The translations under genes were made by a program, and so were the position numbers. Of a DNA stretch of 64,000 nucleotides, positions 44,083-52,529 are shown piece by piece; the stretch's first letter is position 1, and every line of letters starts with the position of its first letter. The DNA comes from Acidobacteriota bacterium (GTDB taxonomy: Bacteria > Acidobacteriota > Thermoanaerobaculia > UBA5066): NCBI GenBank assembly GCA_008363385.1, contig RHKY01000003.1:1-64000 (forward strand), in the 5' to 3' direction. A model generated the notes under the pieces. The model was not told where the DNA came from. It saw only the letters and a program-made list of their open reading frames with translations, and did no database searches.

Positions 44083-45227
44083 GGGGCCGTCCCCTTCCCG
44101 CCCGGCTTCGCCCCGCCCCCCGGCACCTTGGCCCCGGTCACGACGGTCACGCCGTCCCGCAGCGCCTCGCCCCCGCGGACGACGAGCCTCTCGCCGGGCG
44201 ACAGGCCCGACCGCACCTCGACCAGCCCGTCGGCCGTCCTCAGGCCGAGCGTGAGGACGCGCTCCTGCGCCTTGTCCCCGGAGACGACGAACGCCAGGAA
44301 CCCCCTCTCGCTCGGGCGGATGGCCGTCTGCGGGATCACCGGGGCGTTGGCCGTCGCCCCGACCGGGACCGCCACGTCCGCGAAGGCGCCCGGCCGGAGC
44401 GTGGCCCGGCGCGGGTCGTCGACGGTGGCCGTGACGGCGACCATCCGGGTCGTCAGGTCGGCCGAGTCGGCGACGTGCGTCAGGCGCGCCGTGAACGGCT
44501 TCGGCTCGCCGCCGACGGTGAAGCGGGCCTCCTGGCCCAGCCGCAGGCGGCCCGCCTCGGTCTCCGGCACCTGGAAGCGGAGGAGGAGCGGGTCGCGCCT
44601 CACGAGGGTGGCCAGCACGCCCCCCGGCTGGACGTACTGCCCGGTCTGGACGGTCCTCGTCTGGATCCGGCCCGGGACGGGCGCCTTGACGAACGCGTCC
44701 CTCAGGTTCAGCTCCGCCTGGTCGAGGGCCGCGCGGGCCGCGGCCACGTCGGCGGCGGCGGTCGACGCCCGGGTCCTCCAGGTCTCGATCTCCTCCCCGG
44801 GGATCAGGCCCGGGCTCTTGGCGACGACCCCCTGCCGCCGCTCCAGCGAGGCCTCCGCCTCGGCCTTGGCGGCCTCGGCCTTCCGGAGCGCGGCGCGGGC
44901 GGAGTCGACGGCGATCTGGTAGCGCTGCGGCTCGATCTCCACCAGGACGGCGCCGCTCTCGACGACGTCCCCCTCGGCGAAGACGACCTTCTCGACGACG
45001 CCGGCCACGCGCGCCGTCACCTGCACCTTCTCGAACGCCTCGACGGAGCCCACGGCCGAGACCGTGTACTCCACGCGGCGCGGGGTCACCTCCGCGACCT
45101 CGACGGGGTACTTGACGTCGGCGCGGCCCGACCCCTTCTTCGCGTCGTTCCCCTTGCCCGAGCACCCGGCCAGGAGCGCGGCCGGGACGAGGAGCCCCGC
45201 CAGGGCGGAGCGGACCGGATGCTTCAC
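44079..45227 (-). CDS. RND periplasmic adaptor lipoprotein (membrane fusion protein)
   Basis: 382 residues from GTG 45227 (AAGGAGG upstream), overlapping the TolC-like gene by four bases. Lipobox LLAGC. Domain order: beta-barrel/lipoyl start (VSAVGSVEAFEKVQVTARVA, GVVEKVVFAEGDVVESGAVL), alpha-hairpin (~100-170), second lipoyl half (VKAPVPGRIQTRTVQTGQYV), beta-barrel, and membrane-proximal domain ending in a flexible Gly/Lys tail. Joins the permease to the outer-membrane channel. Confidence 0.93.
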   Translation of the reverse strand: MKHPVRSALAGLLVPAALLAGCSGKGNDAKKGSGRADVKYPVEVAEVTPRRVEYTVSAVGSVEAFEKVQVTARVAGVVEKVVFAEGDVVESGAVLVEIEPQRYQIAVDSARAALRKAEAAKAEAEASLERRQGVVAKSPGLIPGEEIETWRTRASTAAADVAAARAALDQAELNLRDAFVKAPVPGRIQTRTVQTGQYVQPGGVLATLVRRDPLLLRFQVPETEAGRLRLGQEARFTVGGEPKPFTARLTHVADSADLTTRMVAVTATVDDPRRATLRPGAFADVAVPVGATANAPVIPQTAIRPSERGFLAFVVSGDKAQERVLTLGLRTADGLVEVRSGLSPGERLVVRGGEALRDGVTVVTGAKVPGGGAKPGGKGTAP

Positions 45228-46537
45228 GGGACCTCCTTGCCGAGGGGGTCGAGGCCCGTCGCCGCCCGCAGGTCGAGCCGGGCCAGGCCCAGGCCGATCC
45301 GCTCCCGCACGAGGGCGACCTCGGCCTCGAAGAGCCGGACGTTGGCGTCGGCCAGCGCGAACGCGGTGGCGAGCCCCTGCCGGTAGAGCTCGGCGGTCTC
45401 CTCGGCGTTCCTGCGGGCGACGTCGGCGGCGACCCGGGCCTGCCGGATCCCCGCCCGCGCGTTGCCGATCGCCACCAGGGCCCGCCGCACGTCCAGGTCC
45501 ACCTGGCGCTCGGCCGCCCGGAGGAGGAGCTCGGCCGCGTCGGCCTGGGCCGTCCGCTCCGCCTTCTCGGCGTGGCGCGCCAGGCCGTCGAAGAGCGACC
45601 AGGAGAGGTCCAGGCTGAAGGTGCCGACCGTGTCGCGGCCGGAGAGGCCGGCGTCGTTCGTCGTCCTCACGTCGCCCCGCGCCGTCAGCGCAGGGACGTA
45701 GCGGTTCATCGGCTCCTTGGCGTAGAAGCGGAGCGCCTCGACCCTCTTCCGCTGCGCCGCCAGGTCGACGCGCCGGGAGACGGCCTCGGCGACGAGCCCC
45801 TCGGCCGGGCCGGCCTCCTCCCGCTCCGGGTCGAGGAGGGGCTCGGGGGTGGCCAGCGCGCCCTCGAGCGCCTCGTCGAGGAGGTACCCCAGGTTCAGCC
45901 GCGCCTCGGCCACCGCGTTGACGGCCCGGGTCCGCTCGCGCTCGGCGCTGGCCACCTCGAGCTGGGCGCGGGTCACGTCGTTGGAGCTGGCGATCTGGGC
46001 GTCGAAGCGGGCCGTGGCGTCGCGCAGGCTCGCGCTGGCCACCTCCAGCCTCCGGTCCGCGGCCGCGGCGGCCTCCGTCAGCCCCAGCGCCGTCAGGAAC
46101 GCCGCCCCCGTGTCGAAGCCGACGAGGAGGCTCGCGTCCACGGCCTCGAGAGCCGCCGCGTCCCGGTTGCTCCTCGACTGCCGCCAGAGAGGGACCGCCC
46201 GCATGTCGAGGAGCACCTGCGTGGCCGTGGCGGCGGCCGAGAGGGCGTCGCGCCGGGAGAGGACGACGGTCTCGCCCCCCACCTCGCGCGTCGACTCGTA
46301 CGAGCGGTGGACGTACGCGCCGCCGACCGAGAGGGTGGGGAAGAAGAAGGCCCGGGCGCGGGCCACGTCGGCCTCGGCAGCGTCGGCCGTGCGAGCGGCG
46401 GACAGGACGCGCTCGTTCCGCGCGCGGGCGCGGTCCACGGCCGCCTCGAGCGTCAGGGGGGCCTGGGAGGCTGCCGCGTGGGAGAGGGCGAGAACGGAAA
46501 GCGCGCCCGCCAGGCGGGCGCGGTCGGGACGAGCCAC
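45224..46537 (-). CDS. TolC-like outer-membrane efflux protein
   Basis: 437 residues with a signal peptide (LAGALSVLALSHAAASQ). Two OEP repeats of long helical hairpins are visible: LTLEAAVDRARARNERVLSA at the start and LSWSLFDGLARHAEKAERTA in the second half; each repeat ends with a segment like LRAATGLDPLG. First gene of the tripartite pump operon (TolC, adaptor, permease). GTG 46537 lacks a Shine-Dalgarno; TAACAT lies six bases upstream. Confidence 0.9.
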   Translation of the reverse strand: MARPDRARLAGALSVLALSHAAASQAPLTLEAAVDRARARNERVLSAARTADAAEADVARARAFFFPTLSVGGAYVHRSYESTREVGGETVVLSRRDALSAAATATQVLLDMRAVPLWRQSRSNRDAAALEAVDASLLVGFDTGAAFLTALGLTEAAAAADRRLEVASASLRDATARFDAQIASSNDVTRAQLEVASAERERTRAVNAVAEARLNLGYLLDEALEGALATPEPLLDPEREEAGPAEGLVAEAVSRRVDLAAQRKRVEALRFYAKEPMNRYVPALTARGDVRTTNDAGLSGRDTVGTFSLDLSWSLFDGLARHAEKAERTAQADAAELLLRAAERQVDLDVRRALVAIGNARAGIRQARVAADVARRNAEETAELYRQGLATAFALADANVRLFEAEVALVRERIGLGLARLDLRAATGLDPLGKEVP

Positions 46538-46543
46538 GGCGGG

Positions 46544-46549
46544 ATGTTA
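46544..46549 (-). promoter_or_regulatory. Candidate -10 for leaderless efflux operon transcript
   Basis: TAACAT, six bases before GTG 46537, overlapping the stop codon of the upstream MscS gene. No clear -35. Confidence 0.3.
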
Positions 46550-48193
46550 ATCCCCGGAGAGCGCCCCGGCGCCCGTCCGCGAGGGCGCCGGCACGACGTG
46601 CAGCGTCCGGGTCGGGAACGCGAGGCCGGTGCCCGCCGTCTCGACCACCTCCAGGATCCCGAGGAGGACCTCCTCTCGGATCTTCCGGAACTCCTCCATG
46701 TCGGTCGTCTGGAACCAGGCCATCACCTCGAGGTCGAGCGACGAGGCCCCGAACGCCGCGAGCCGCGCGACGACGACGTCGGGCCAGATCTTCGGGTGGG
46801 CGCGCAGGAGCGACTCGATCCCGGCCAGGACCTGGCGCACCTGCGCGGCCGTCGTCCCGTAGACGAGGCCCACCGGCTGGACGAACCGGAAGCGGTCCCT
46901 CGCGGCGAACGTCTCGATCTCGCGGTCGGCCAGCTTGCCGTTCGGGATCGTCACGAGGGTCCGGTCGAGGGTCCGGATCCGCGTGGAGCGAAGGCCGATC
47001 TCCTCGACCGTCCCCTGGACCAGGTCGACCTTGACGTAGTCCCCCACCTGCATCGGCTGGTCGACGCCGATCGAGACGGCGCCGAAGAGGTTCTCGACCG
47101 TCTTCTGCGCGGCCAGGGCGATGGCGATGCCGCCGATGCCGACGCCGGCCAGGATGCTCGCCACGTTCACGCCGAAGGCCGAGAGGGACGCGACGAAGGC
47201 CATCAGGACGATCGTCAGCTCGGCGAACCTCGTGCCGAAGCCGAGGACCGACTTCGCGTTCGGGTGCGTCCGCCCCCACTCGGTCTCGGCGGCCACCTCG
47301 GAGGCGACCTTCACGGACCGCAGGAGGGCCCAGAACAGGGTCACGACGGCCCCCGCCTTCGTCATCCCGCGGACGAAGTCGGCGCCTGCCTCGTTCGTCC
47401 TGAGGAGCGGGAGGGCCAGGAGGCCGAGGACGAGCGCCCACCCGAGCGAGAGCGGGCCGGTCAGCCTCCCGAGGATCGCGTCGTCCCAGCTCGTCCTCGT
47501 CCGGGCCGCCAGGACGAGGAGGAGCCGCCGGGTCGCCCAGCCCAGGACCCGGCCGGCCCCCAGGAGGACCGGGAGGAGGACGACGATCGCCAGCCACTGC
47601 CAGCGGAGGAGCCCTCGGGGCCCCATCCGGAAGAGGACGTCGGGGAGGTTCTTCCGGAGGAAGGCGTGTCCGAGCTCCTCGTACCACGACGGGACCCGCT
47701 GGACGGTCGAGGAGGTGAAGACCCAGGCCGCCCCCGACGCGGCCTCGCGCCGCCGCATCCGGACCGGCTCGTGGCGGCCGGCCCTCCCGGGGATGGTGCC
47801 GACCTCCTCGTACTCGGGAGGGAGGCCGTCGTCCTGGCGGCCCAGCGGCAGGAGGGAGACCTTCTCGAGGTCGATCCAGAGGTGCCGGTCCAGGACGGCC
47901 TTCAGCTGGCGGGCGGTCTGGGGGCCACGGCCCGAGAGGGATGGCGGGAGGTCCAGGAACGCGGCGGCCTCGCCGTACTTGCCTTCGTTGCAGAGGCGGA
48001 AGAACTCGGCCAGGGCCGAACGCGGCGACTCGGGCGACACCTCGGCCGGGGGGGTGGGCGCCGCCGTCGGGGCCGCCAGCGGAGGCTGGGCATCTGCCGG
48101 GAGGGGGGCCAGAACCAGGAGGAGCGCGAGGAGCCTGCCGGACCGGGGGCGGGGGCGGCGGGACGTCGCCGGAAGTGCCGTCGGTTCGACCAC
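46547..48193 (-). CDS. MscS-type mechanosensitive channel
   Basis: 548 residues. Signal peptide (LLALLLVLAPLPADAQ), a ~130-residue periplasmic domain, then about five hydrophobic helices. The pore helix and beta domain are typical: NVASILAGVGIGGIAIALAA (Gly/Ala-rich TM3), QKTVENLFGAVSIGVDQPMQ, VGDYVKVDLVQGTVEEIGLR STRIRT, VTIPNGKLAD. Larger than E. coli MscS, similar to YnaI/YbdG-like proteins with added N-terminal domains. Relieves turgor on osmotic downshift. GTG 48193 has no ribosome site but a full promoter with six-base spacing. Confidence 0.92.
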   Translation of the reverse strand: MVEPTALPATSRRPRPRSGRLLALLLVLAPLPADAQPPLAAPTAAPTPPAEVSPESPRSALAEFFRLCNEGKYGEAAAFLDLPPSLSGRGPQTARQLKAVLDRHLWIDLEKVSLLPLGRQDDGLPPEYEEVGTIPGRAGRHEPVRMRRREAASGAAWVFTSSTVQRVPSWYEELGHAFLRKNLPDVLFRMGPRGLLRWQWLAIVVLLPVLLGAGRVLGWATRRLLLVLAARTRTSWDDAILGRLTGPLSLGWALVLGLLALPLLRTNEAGADFVRGMTKAGAVVTLFWALLRSVKVASEVAAETEWGRTHPNAKSVLGFGTRFAELTIVLMAFVASLSAFGVNVASILAGVGIGGIAIALAAQKTVENLFGAVSIGVDQPMQVGDYVKVDLVQGTVEEIGLRSTRIRTLDRTLVTIPNGKLADREIETFAARDRFRFVQPVGLVYGTTAAQVRQVLAGIESLLRAHPKIWPDVVVARLAAFGASSLDLEVMAWFQTTDMEEFRKIREEVLLGILEVVETAGTGLAFPTRTLHVVPAPSRTGAGALSGD

Positions 48194-48199
48194 GCGGCG

Positions 48200-48228
48200 A
48201 CTAGAGCATCCGCCCCGGGACCGGTCAA
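48200..48228 (-). promoter_or_regulatory. Promoter of a leaderless mscS-like transcript
   Basis: On the minus strand, TTGACC (48228-48223), 17 bases, TCTAGT (48205-48200), then six bases to GTG 48193. Transcription would begin at or within a base or two of the start codon. Confidence 0.6.
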
Positions 48229-48241
48229 GCGCGGGCTCCGT

Positions 48242-48271
48242 TTGACTCGGTGGAAAGGGCGCCGCTATCCT
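48242..48271 (+). promoter_or_regulatory. Promoter of the phoH-ybeY-corC-era operon
   Basis: TTGACT (48242-48247), 18 bases, TATCCT (48266-48271). The predicted transcript starts near 48278, downstream of the GTG at 48250 and just before AAGGAGG at 48283. Confidence 0.55.
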
Positions 48272-48297
48272 GTCCCCGACCGAAGGAGGCGAACGAC

Positions 48298-49305
48298 ATC
48301 CGACCCGGCTCGACCCCCCTGACCCTTCCCGAGGCCGGGCTCAACGCGCTCTTCGGTGTCCAGGACGAGAACCTGCGGCTCCTGGAGGAGGCCTTCGGGG
48401 TCCAGATCGCCGCGCGCGGCCGCGAGCTGACGCTGGCCGGCGACCCGGAGGGCACGGCGCAGGCCACCCGGATCCTGCAGGAGTTCGGCCACCTCCTGGA
48501 GCGGGGCTACACGTTCCGCAAGCCGGACCTCGTCACCGCGATCCGGATCGTCCGCGAGGACCCGTCGGCGTCCCTCGTGGACTTCTTCGAGAACCGCTCG
48601 ATGGGCCCCTCGCTCCGGCAGGTCGTCACGCCGCGGAGCGTGCGTCAGCAGGACTACCTCTCCGCCATCCAGGAGCACGACGTCGTCTTCGCCGTCGGCC
48701 CGGCCGGCACCGGCAAGAGCTACCTCGCGGTGGCCATGGCGGCGGCGGCGCTCCTGGAGAAGAGGGTCAAGAGGATCGTCCTCTGCCGCCCGGCCGTGGA
48801 GGCGGGCGAAAAGCTCGGGTTCCTGCCCGGCGACCTGGCCGAGAAGGTGAACCCGTACCTCCGGCCGCTGCACGACGCCCTCTACGACATCCTCGGCTAC
48901 GACAAGGTGGGGCGGATGATGGAGCGCGGGATCATCGAGATCGCCCCCCTGGCCTTCATGCGCGGCCGGACGCTGAACGAGGCGTTCATCATCCTGGACG
49001 AGGCGCAGAACACCACGTCCGAGCAGATGAAGATGTTCCTGACGCGGATCGGCTTCGGCGCCAAGGCGATCGTGACCGGGGACATCACGCAGATCGACCT
49101 TCCTCAGGGGAAGGTCTCGGGGCTGAAGGAAGCGCTCCGGGTCCTGGCGGACGTCCCGACGATCCGGGTCATCCGGTTCGACCAGCGGGACGTCGTCCGG
49201 CACCCGATCGTCCAGGCGATCGTCAACGCCTACGACGCCTTCGAGAGGACCAAGCCCGTCCCGGACGCCTACGGCCGGATGCGGGCCGCCTCGGAAGAGG
49301 CCTGA
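48298..49305 (+). CDS. phoH: PhoH-like ATPase, possibly starting at an ATC codon
   Basis: 335 residues from ATC 48298. The only standard start nearby, GTG 48250, lies inside the predicted promoter and upstream of the transcript start, whereas AAGGAGG (48283-48289) is eight bases before the ATC; the resulting N-terminus has the usual family length. KH-like N-domain (LNALFGVQDENLRLLEEAFG), Walker A VGPAGTGKSYLA, Walker B FIILDEAQN, and sensor region IVTGDITQIDLP. PhoH-type NTPases with linked YbeY are tied to RNA and ribosome quality control. Start codon is the uncertain part; the product is not. Confidence 0.88.
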   Translation: MRPGSTPLTLPEAGLNALFGVQDENLRLLEEAFGVQIAARGRELTLAGDPEGTAQATRILQEFGHLLERGYTFRKPDLVTAIRIVREDPSASLVDFFENRSMGPSLRQVVTPRSVRQQDYLSAIQEHDVVFAVGPAGTGKSYLAVAMAAAALLEKRVKRIVLCRPAVEAGEKLGFLPGDLAEKVNPYLRPLHDALYDILGYDKVGRMMERGIIEIAPLAFMRGRTLNEAFIILDEAQNTTSEQMKMFLTRIGFGAKAIVTGDITQIDLPQGKVSGLKEALRVLADVPTIRVIRFDQRDVVRHPIVQAIVNAYDAFERTKPVPDAYGRMRAASEEA

Positions 49306-49316
49306 GCCAGAGGCCG

Positions 49317-49826
49317 ATGCCCCGCCGCCGCGCTCCTCGCCGCTCCCGGCGGGCGGGTCCGCAGCGCCCCGCGGTCGAGGTGGCCTCCTCGGTCCGCACG
49401 GGTCCTTCGGCCCGCGCGGTCGCCTCGTGGGCGCGGCGCGCCGCGGCGGCGGCGGGCGCCCGCGGGGCCGTGTCGGTCCTGCTCTGCGGCGACGGGCGGA
49501 TGCGGTCGCTGAACCGGAGGTGGCGGGGGCTCGACCGCCCCACGGACGTCCTCTCGTTCCCGGCCGGGGAGCCCGGCTTCCTCGGCGACGTCGTCGTGGA
49601 CGTCCCGTACGCGGCCCGGCAGGCCGGGCGGCTCGGGCACGGACTCGACCGCGAGGTGCAGGTCCTCCTCGTTCACGGCGTCCTGCACCTGATGGGGCAC
49701 GACCACGAGACGGACGACGGGACGATGTTCCGCCTGCAGCGCTGCGTCGTGGCGCGGGCCTTCGGGCCCGGGCCGGACGGCGTCCCCGGGGACGGCCCGG
49801 GGCCCGGCGGGCGTCCCGGCCGATAA
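49317..49826 (+). CDS. ybeY: Endoribonuclease YbeY (rRNA maturation factor)
   Basis: 169 residues. The metal-binding signature is intact as HGVLHLMGHDHETD, with three His. Upstream strands: VSVLLCGDGRMRSLNRRWRG, TDVLSFPAGEPGFLGDVVVD. The N-terminus is a basic Arg-rich extension and the C-terminus a Gly/Pro tail. Acts in 16S rRNA 3'-end maturation and ribosome quality control. Twelve bases after phoH. Confidence 0.95.
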   Translation: MPRRRAPRRSRRAGPQRPAVEVASSVRTGPSARAVASWARRAAAAAGARGAVSVLLCGDGRMRSLNRRWRGLDRPTDVLSFPAGEPGFLGDVVVDVPYAARQAGRLGHGLDREVQVLLVHGVLHLMGHDHETDDGTMFRLQRCVVARAFGPGPDGVPGDGPGPGGRPGR

Positions 49827-49836
49827 TGGGAGCCTG

Positions 49837-51120
49837 ATGAGCGGCCTGGGGATCGGCTCGGGGCTGGCGTTCCTCGTCGCGGGCGCATTCGCGGTCCTCT
49901 ACCTCCTCCTCTCGGCCTTCGCCCAGGCGCTCGAGTCCCTCTCGGTCCTCAGGCGCCGGTCCCTGGCCGAGGAGCGGCCGGAGCGGTTCGGCCGCCTCCT
50001 GTCTCCGAGCAGCTGGAGGGTGGCCCGGGTCGCGGTCCGCCTGACGGCGCAGGGCGCGGTCCTGGGCGGGCTCCTGTCGGTCGGCGGGGCGCTCGCGGCC
50101 GTCGGGGCGCCGGAGCCGTGGCTGGTCGCGGCCCTGGCGATCCTCCTGGGCTGGTTCCTGATCGAGACCGCGGTCGTCCGCTGGGTCACGAAGAGGGGGC
50201 CGGACGACGTCCTCCTCGACTTCTCCTGGCTGACGCCGGTGGTCGTCCTGGCGGCCCGGCCGCTGACGCCGTTCCTCTCGCGCCTCCTGACGCCCGAGGC
50301 GGAGGTGGACGCGCCTCCCGCCGAGAAGGAGGGGTCCGAGAAGGAGGCCGAGGTGCGCGCGCTCCTCGACGTGGCGCGCGAGGAGGGGCTCCTCGAGAAG
50401 CACGAGGAGGAGCTCGTCTCCCGGGCGGTCGACTTCGGGGACCGGACGGTGGGGGAGGTGATGACCCCGCGCCCCGACATGACCGTCTGCCCGGCCGACA
50501 CGCCCTTCGAGGAGGTGGTCGACCTCTTCGTGAGGACGAAGTACACACGGATCCCGCTCGTCGACGGCGACGTCGACAAGCCCGTCGGGGTCGTCCACGT
50601 CAAGGACGTCTTCGCCACCGTGCGGTCCGGGAGCCCTCCGGCCACGGCGGCCCCGCTGGCCCGCGACGTCCTCTTCGCCCCGGAGAGCCAGACGGTCGGC
50701 ACGCTCCTGGCCGACTTCCGGAGGCGCCGCCAGCACCTGGCGATCGTCGTCGACGAGTACGGGGCGGTCACCGGCCTCGTGACCCTGGAAGACCTCGTCG
50801 AGGAGCTCGTGGGGGAGGTGGCCGACGAGCACGAGGAGGAGCAGGACCCGATCGTCCCGCTCCCGGACGGCGGGTACTCCGTGGCCGGGCGCGTGAGGCT
50901 CTCCGAGATCGCCTCGCTCTTCGGCGTCACGTTCCACCGGACCGAGTCGGACACGGTCGCGGGGCTCCTGTCGGAGCGGCTGGGCCACATCCCCCGGCCG
51001 GGGGAGACGACGCCGGACGCGGGCCTCCTCTTCCACGTCGAGGAGGCCGACCGCCGGCGCGTCGCGCGGGTGAAGGTGACCCGGGCGCCCGTTCCCGCGG
51101 GGGCGGAGGCGCCCGCGTGA
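49837..51120 (+). CDS. CorC/HlyC-type CBS domain membrane protein
   Basis: 427 residues. The N-terminal ~165 residues carry three to four helices in a DUF21-like (CNNM) arrangement. Two CBS domains follow (EVMTPRPDMTVCPADTPFEE; HLAIVVDEYGAVTGLVTLED), then a CorC_HlyC transporter-associated domain (SVAGRVRLSEIASLFGVTFH). Homologues are implicated in Mg/Co ion homeostasis. Position between ybeY and era is the conserved order. GATAAT and GGGAG lie just upstream of ATG 49837. Confidence 0.92.
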   Translation: MSGLGIGSGLAFLVAGAFAVLYLLLSAFAQALESLSVLRRRSLAEERPERFGRLLSPSSWRVARVAVRLTAQGAVLGGLLSVGGALAAVGAPEPWLVAALAILLGWFLIETAVVRWVTKRGPDDVLLDFSWLTPVVVLAARPLTPFLSRLLTPEAEVDAPPAEKEGSEKEAEVRALLDVAREEGLLEKHEEELVSRAVDFGDRTVGEVMTPRPDMTVCPADTPFEEVVDLFVRTKYTRIPLVDGDVDKPVGVVHVKDVFATVRSGSPPATAAPLARDVLFAPESQTVGTLLADFRRRRQHLAIVVDEYGAVTGLVTLEDLVEELVGEVADEHEEEQDPIVPLPDGGYSVAGRVRLSEIASLFGVTFHRTESDTVAGLLSERLGHIPRPGETTPDAGLLFHVEEADRRRVARVKVTRAPVPAGAEAPA

Positions 51121-52007
51121 CGGCCGCGCGGCGGTCGGGGACGGTGGCGGTCGTCGGCCGGCCGAACGCGGGGAAGTCGACGCTCGTCAACGCCCTCGTC
51201 GGCGAGAAGGTCGCCATCGTCTCGGACAAGCCCCAGACGACGCGTCGGCGGGTGCTGGGGATCCGCGACGCGCCGGAGGGGCAGATCGTCTTCGTGGACA
51301 CCCCGGGGCTCCACAAGCCGCTCCACCGGCTGAACCGGGCGATGCTGGACGAGGCGCTCGAGGCGATCGCCGAGGTCGACGTGAGGCTCCTCGTCGTCGA
51401 CGCCTCGGTCCCGTCCGGCGGCGGGGACGAGTGGGCGCTCGACCTCCTGGCGCGCTCCCCGGAGCCGCGGGTCGCCGCCCTGAACAAGATCGACGTGGTG
51501 GCCAAGCCGAGGCTCCTCCCGCGGATCGCCGACCTGGCGGGGCGGGGGATCTTCCGCGAGATCGTCCCGGTCTCGGCGCTGACGGGGGACGGCCTCGACC
51601 TCCTCCTCCCGGTGATCCAGGCCCTCCTCCCCGAGGGGGACGAGCTCTTCCCGGAGGGGACGGTCACGACGACCGAGGAGACCGTCCGGATCGCCGAGGT
51701 GATCCGCGAGAAGCTCCTCGAGCGGACCCGCGAGGAGATCCCGTTCGGCCTCGGGGTCGTCCTGGACTCCGTCCGCAAGGACGAGGAGAAGGACCTCGTC
51801 GTCGTCACCGCCTCGATCGTCGTCGACAAGGAGAACCACCGCCGGATCGTCATCGGCACGGGCGGCACCCTGATCCGCGACGCCGGCACCGCGGCGCGCC
51901 GCGAGCTGGAGGCCACGTTCGGCTCGCGGTTCTACCTGGACCTGCACGTCCGCGCCGTCCCCGGGTGGCGCGAGGACGCCCGGTTCCTCTCGACTCTCTC
52001 GAGCTGA
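51117..52007 (+). CDS. era: GTPase Era
   Basis: 296 residues from GTG 51117, overlapping the CorC-like stop by four bases (GTGA). G1 GRPNAGKSTLVNALVG, switch DKPQTTRRRVLGI, G3 DTPGLHKPLHRLN, G4 NKID, G5 SALTGDGLD. The C-terminal KH domain is complete: VVLDSVRKDEEKDLVVVTAS and the RNA-binding VIGTGGTLIRDAGTAARREL. Binds 16S rRNA 3' end in 30S assembly, fitting its neighbour YbeY. Confidence 0.96.
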   Translation: MTAARRSGTVAVVGRPNAGKSTLVNALVGEKVAIVSDKPQTTRRRVLGIRDAPEGQIVFVDTPGLHKPLHRLNRAMLDEALEAIAEVDVRLLVVDASVPSGGGDEWALDLLARSPEPRVAALNKIDVVAKPRLLPRIADLAGRGIFREIVPVSALTGDGLDLLLPVIQALLPEGDELFPEGTVTTTEETVRIAEVIREKLLERTREEIPFGLGVVLDSVRKDEEKDLVVVTASIVVDKENHRRIVIGTGGTLIRDAGTAARRELEATFGSRFYLDLHVRAVPGWREDARFLSTLSS

Positions 52008-52041
52008 ACCCCTCCCGACCTGCCGTCACCCGTCCGGGGGA

Positions 52042-52070
52042 TTGACACCGGACGCCTCGGGCGGAATGCT
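52042..52070 (+). promoter_or_regulatory. Promoter of a leaderless PilZ gene
   Basis: TTGACA (52042-52047), 17 bases, AATGCT (52065-52070), six bases, GTG 52077. No ribosome site is present. Confidence 0.55.
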
Positions 52071-52076
52071 GCCTGC

Positions 52077-52478
52077 GTGGCGGCCAGGGACCCGAAGGAC
52101 GACGACCGGCGCCGGGCGCCCCGCCAGCCGACGGCCCGAGGAACGCGCGGCCAGATCCGCTCGACCGTCCAGGTCGAGATCGTGGACGTCTCGGCCGTCG
52201 GGCTGAGGCTGGAGCTCTCCACGTCGCTCCGCCCGGGCTCCGTCTACGAGGTCAAGGCCGACATCGGCGGATACGCCATCTCGGTGCCGGTCCGGATCAC
52301 TCGCTGCTCGGCGGGCGGCTACCGCGACGACGGCAAGGGGGGGCGGCTCCTCCTCTTCCGCGCGGGGGGCGAGTTCCTCTGGGGAGACGAGGCCGAGCAG
52401 GCGAGCTTCGCGGCCTTCCTCGAACGCAGCCGCAACGCCCGGCCGCCGTCCTCCTCGGGCATCCTCCGTCCGAGGTGA
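52077..52478 (+). CDS. PilZ-domain protein
   Basis: 133 residues. The c-di-GMP-binding pattern is recognisable: the Arg-rich RRRAPRQPTARG and the DVSAVGLRLEL ((D/N)xSxxG) motif ~20 residues later. The remainder of the barrel (VYEVKADIGGYAISVPVRIT) and a C-terminal helix (QASFAAFLERS) follow. Likely a c-di-GMP effector or a degenerate PilZ; the first motif is spaced as RxxxR only loosely. Own promoter, 70 bases after era. Confidence 0.78.
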   Translation: MAARDPKDDDRRRAPRQPTARGTRGQIRSTVQVEIVDVSAVGLRLELSTSLRPGSVYEVKADIGGYAISVPVRITRCSAGGYRDDGKGGRLLLFRAGGEFLWGDEAEQASFAAFLERSRNARPPSSSGILRPR

Positions 52479-52481
52479 CCG

Positions 52482-52507
52482 GGCGGGGAGCCCGCGCGGC
52501 TCCCGCC
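52482..52507. terminator. Hairpin between convergent PilZ and MglA-fusion genes
   Basis: GGCGGGGAGCC (52482-52492) pairs with GGCTCCCGCC (52498-52507) with one bulge and a five-base loop, between stops at 52478 and 52530. Confidence 0.5.
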
Positions 52508-52529
52508 GTTCCCCTCGAAGCCCGGCGCG

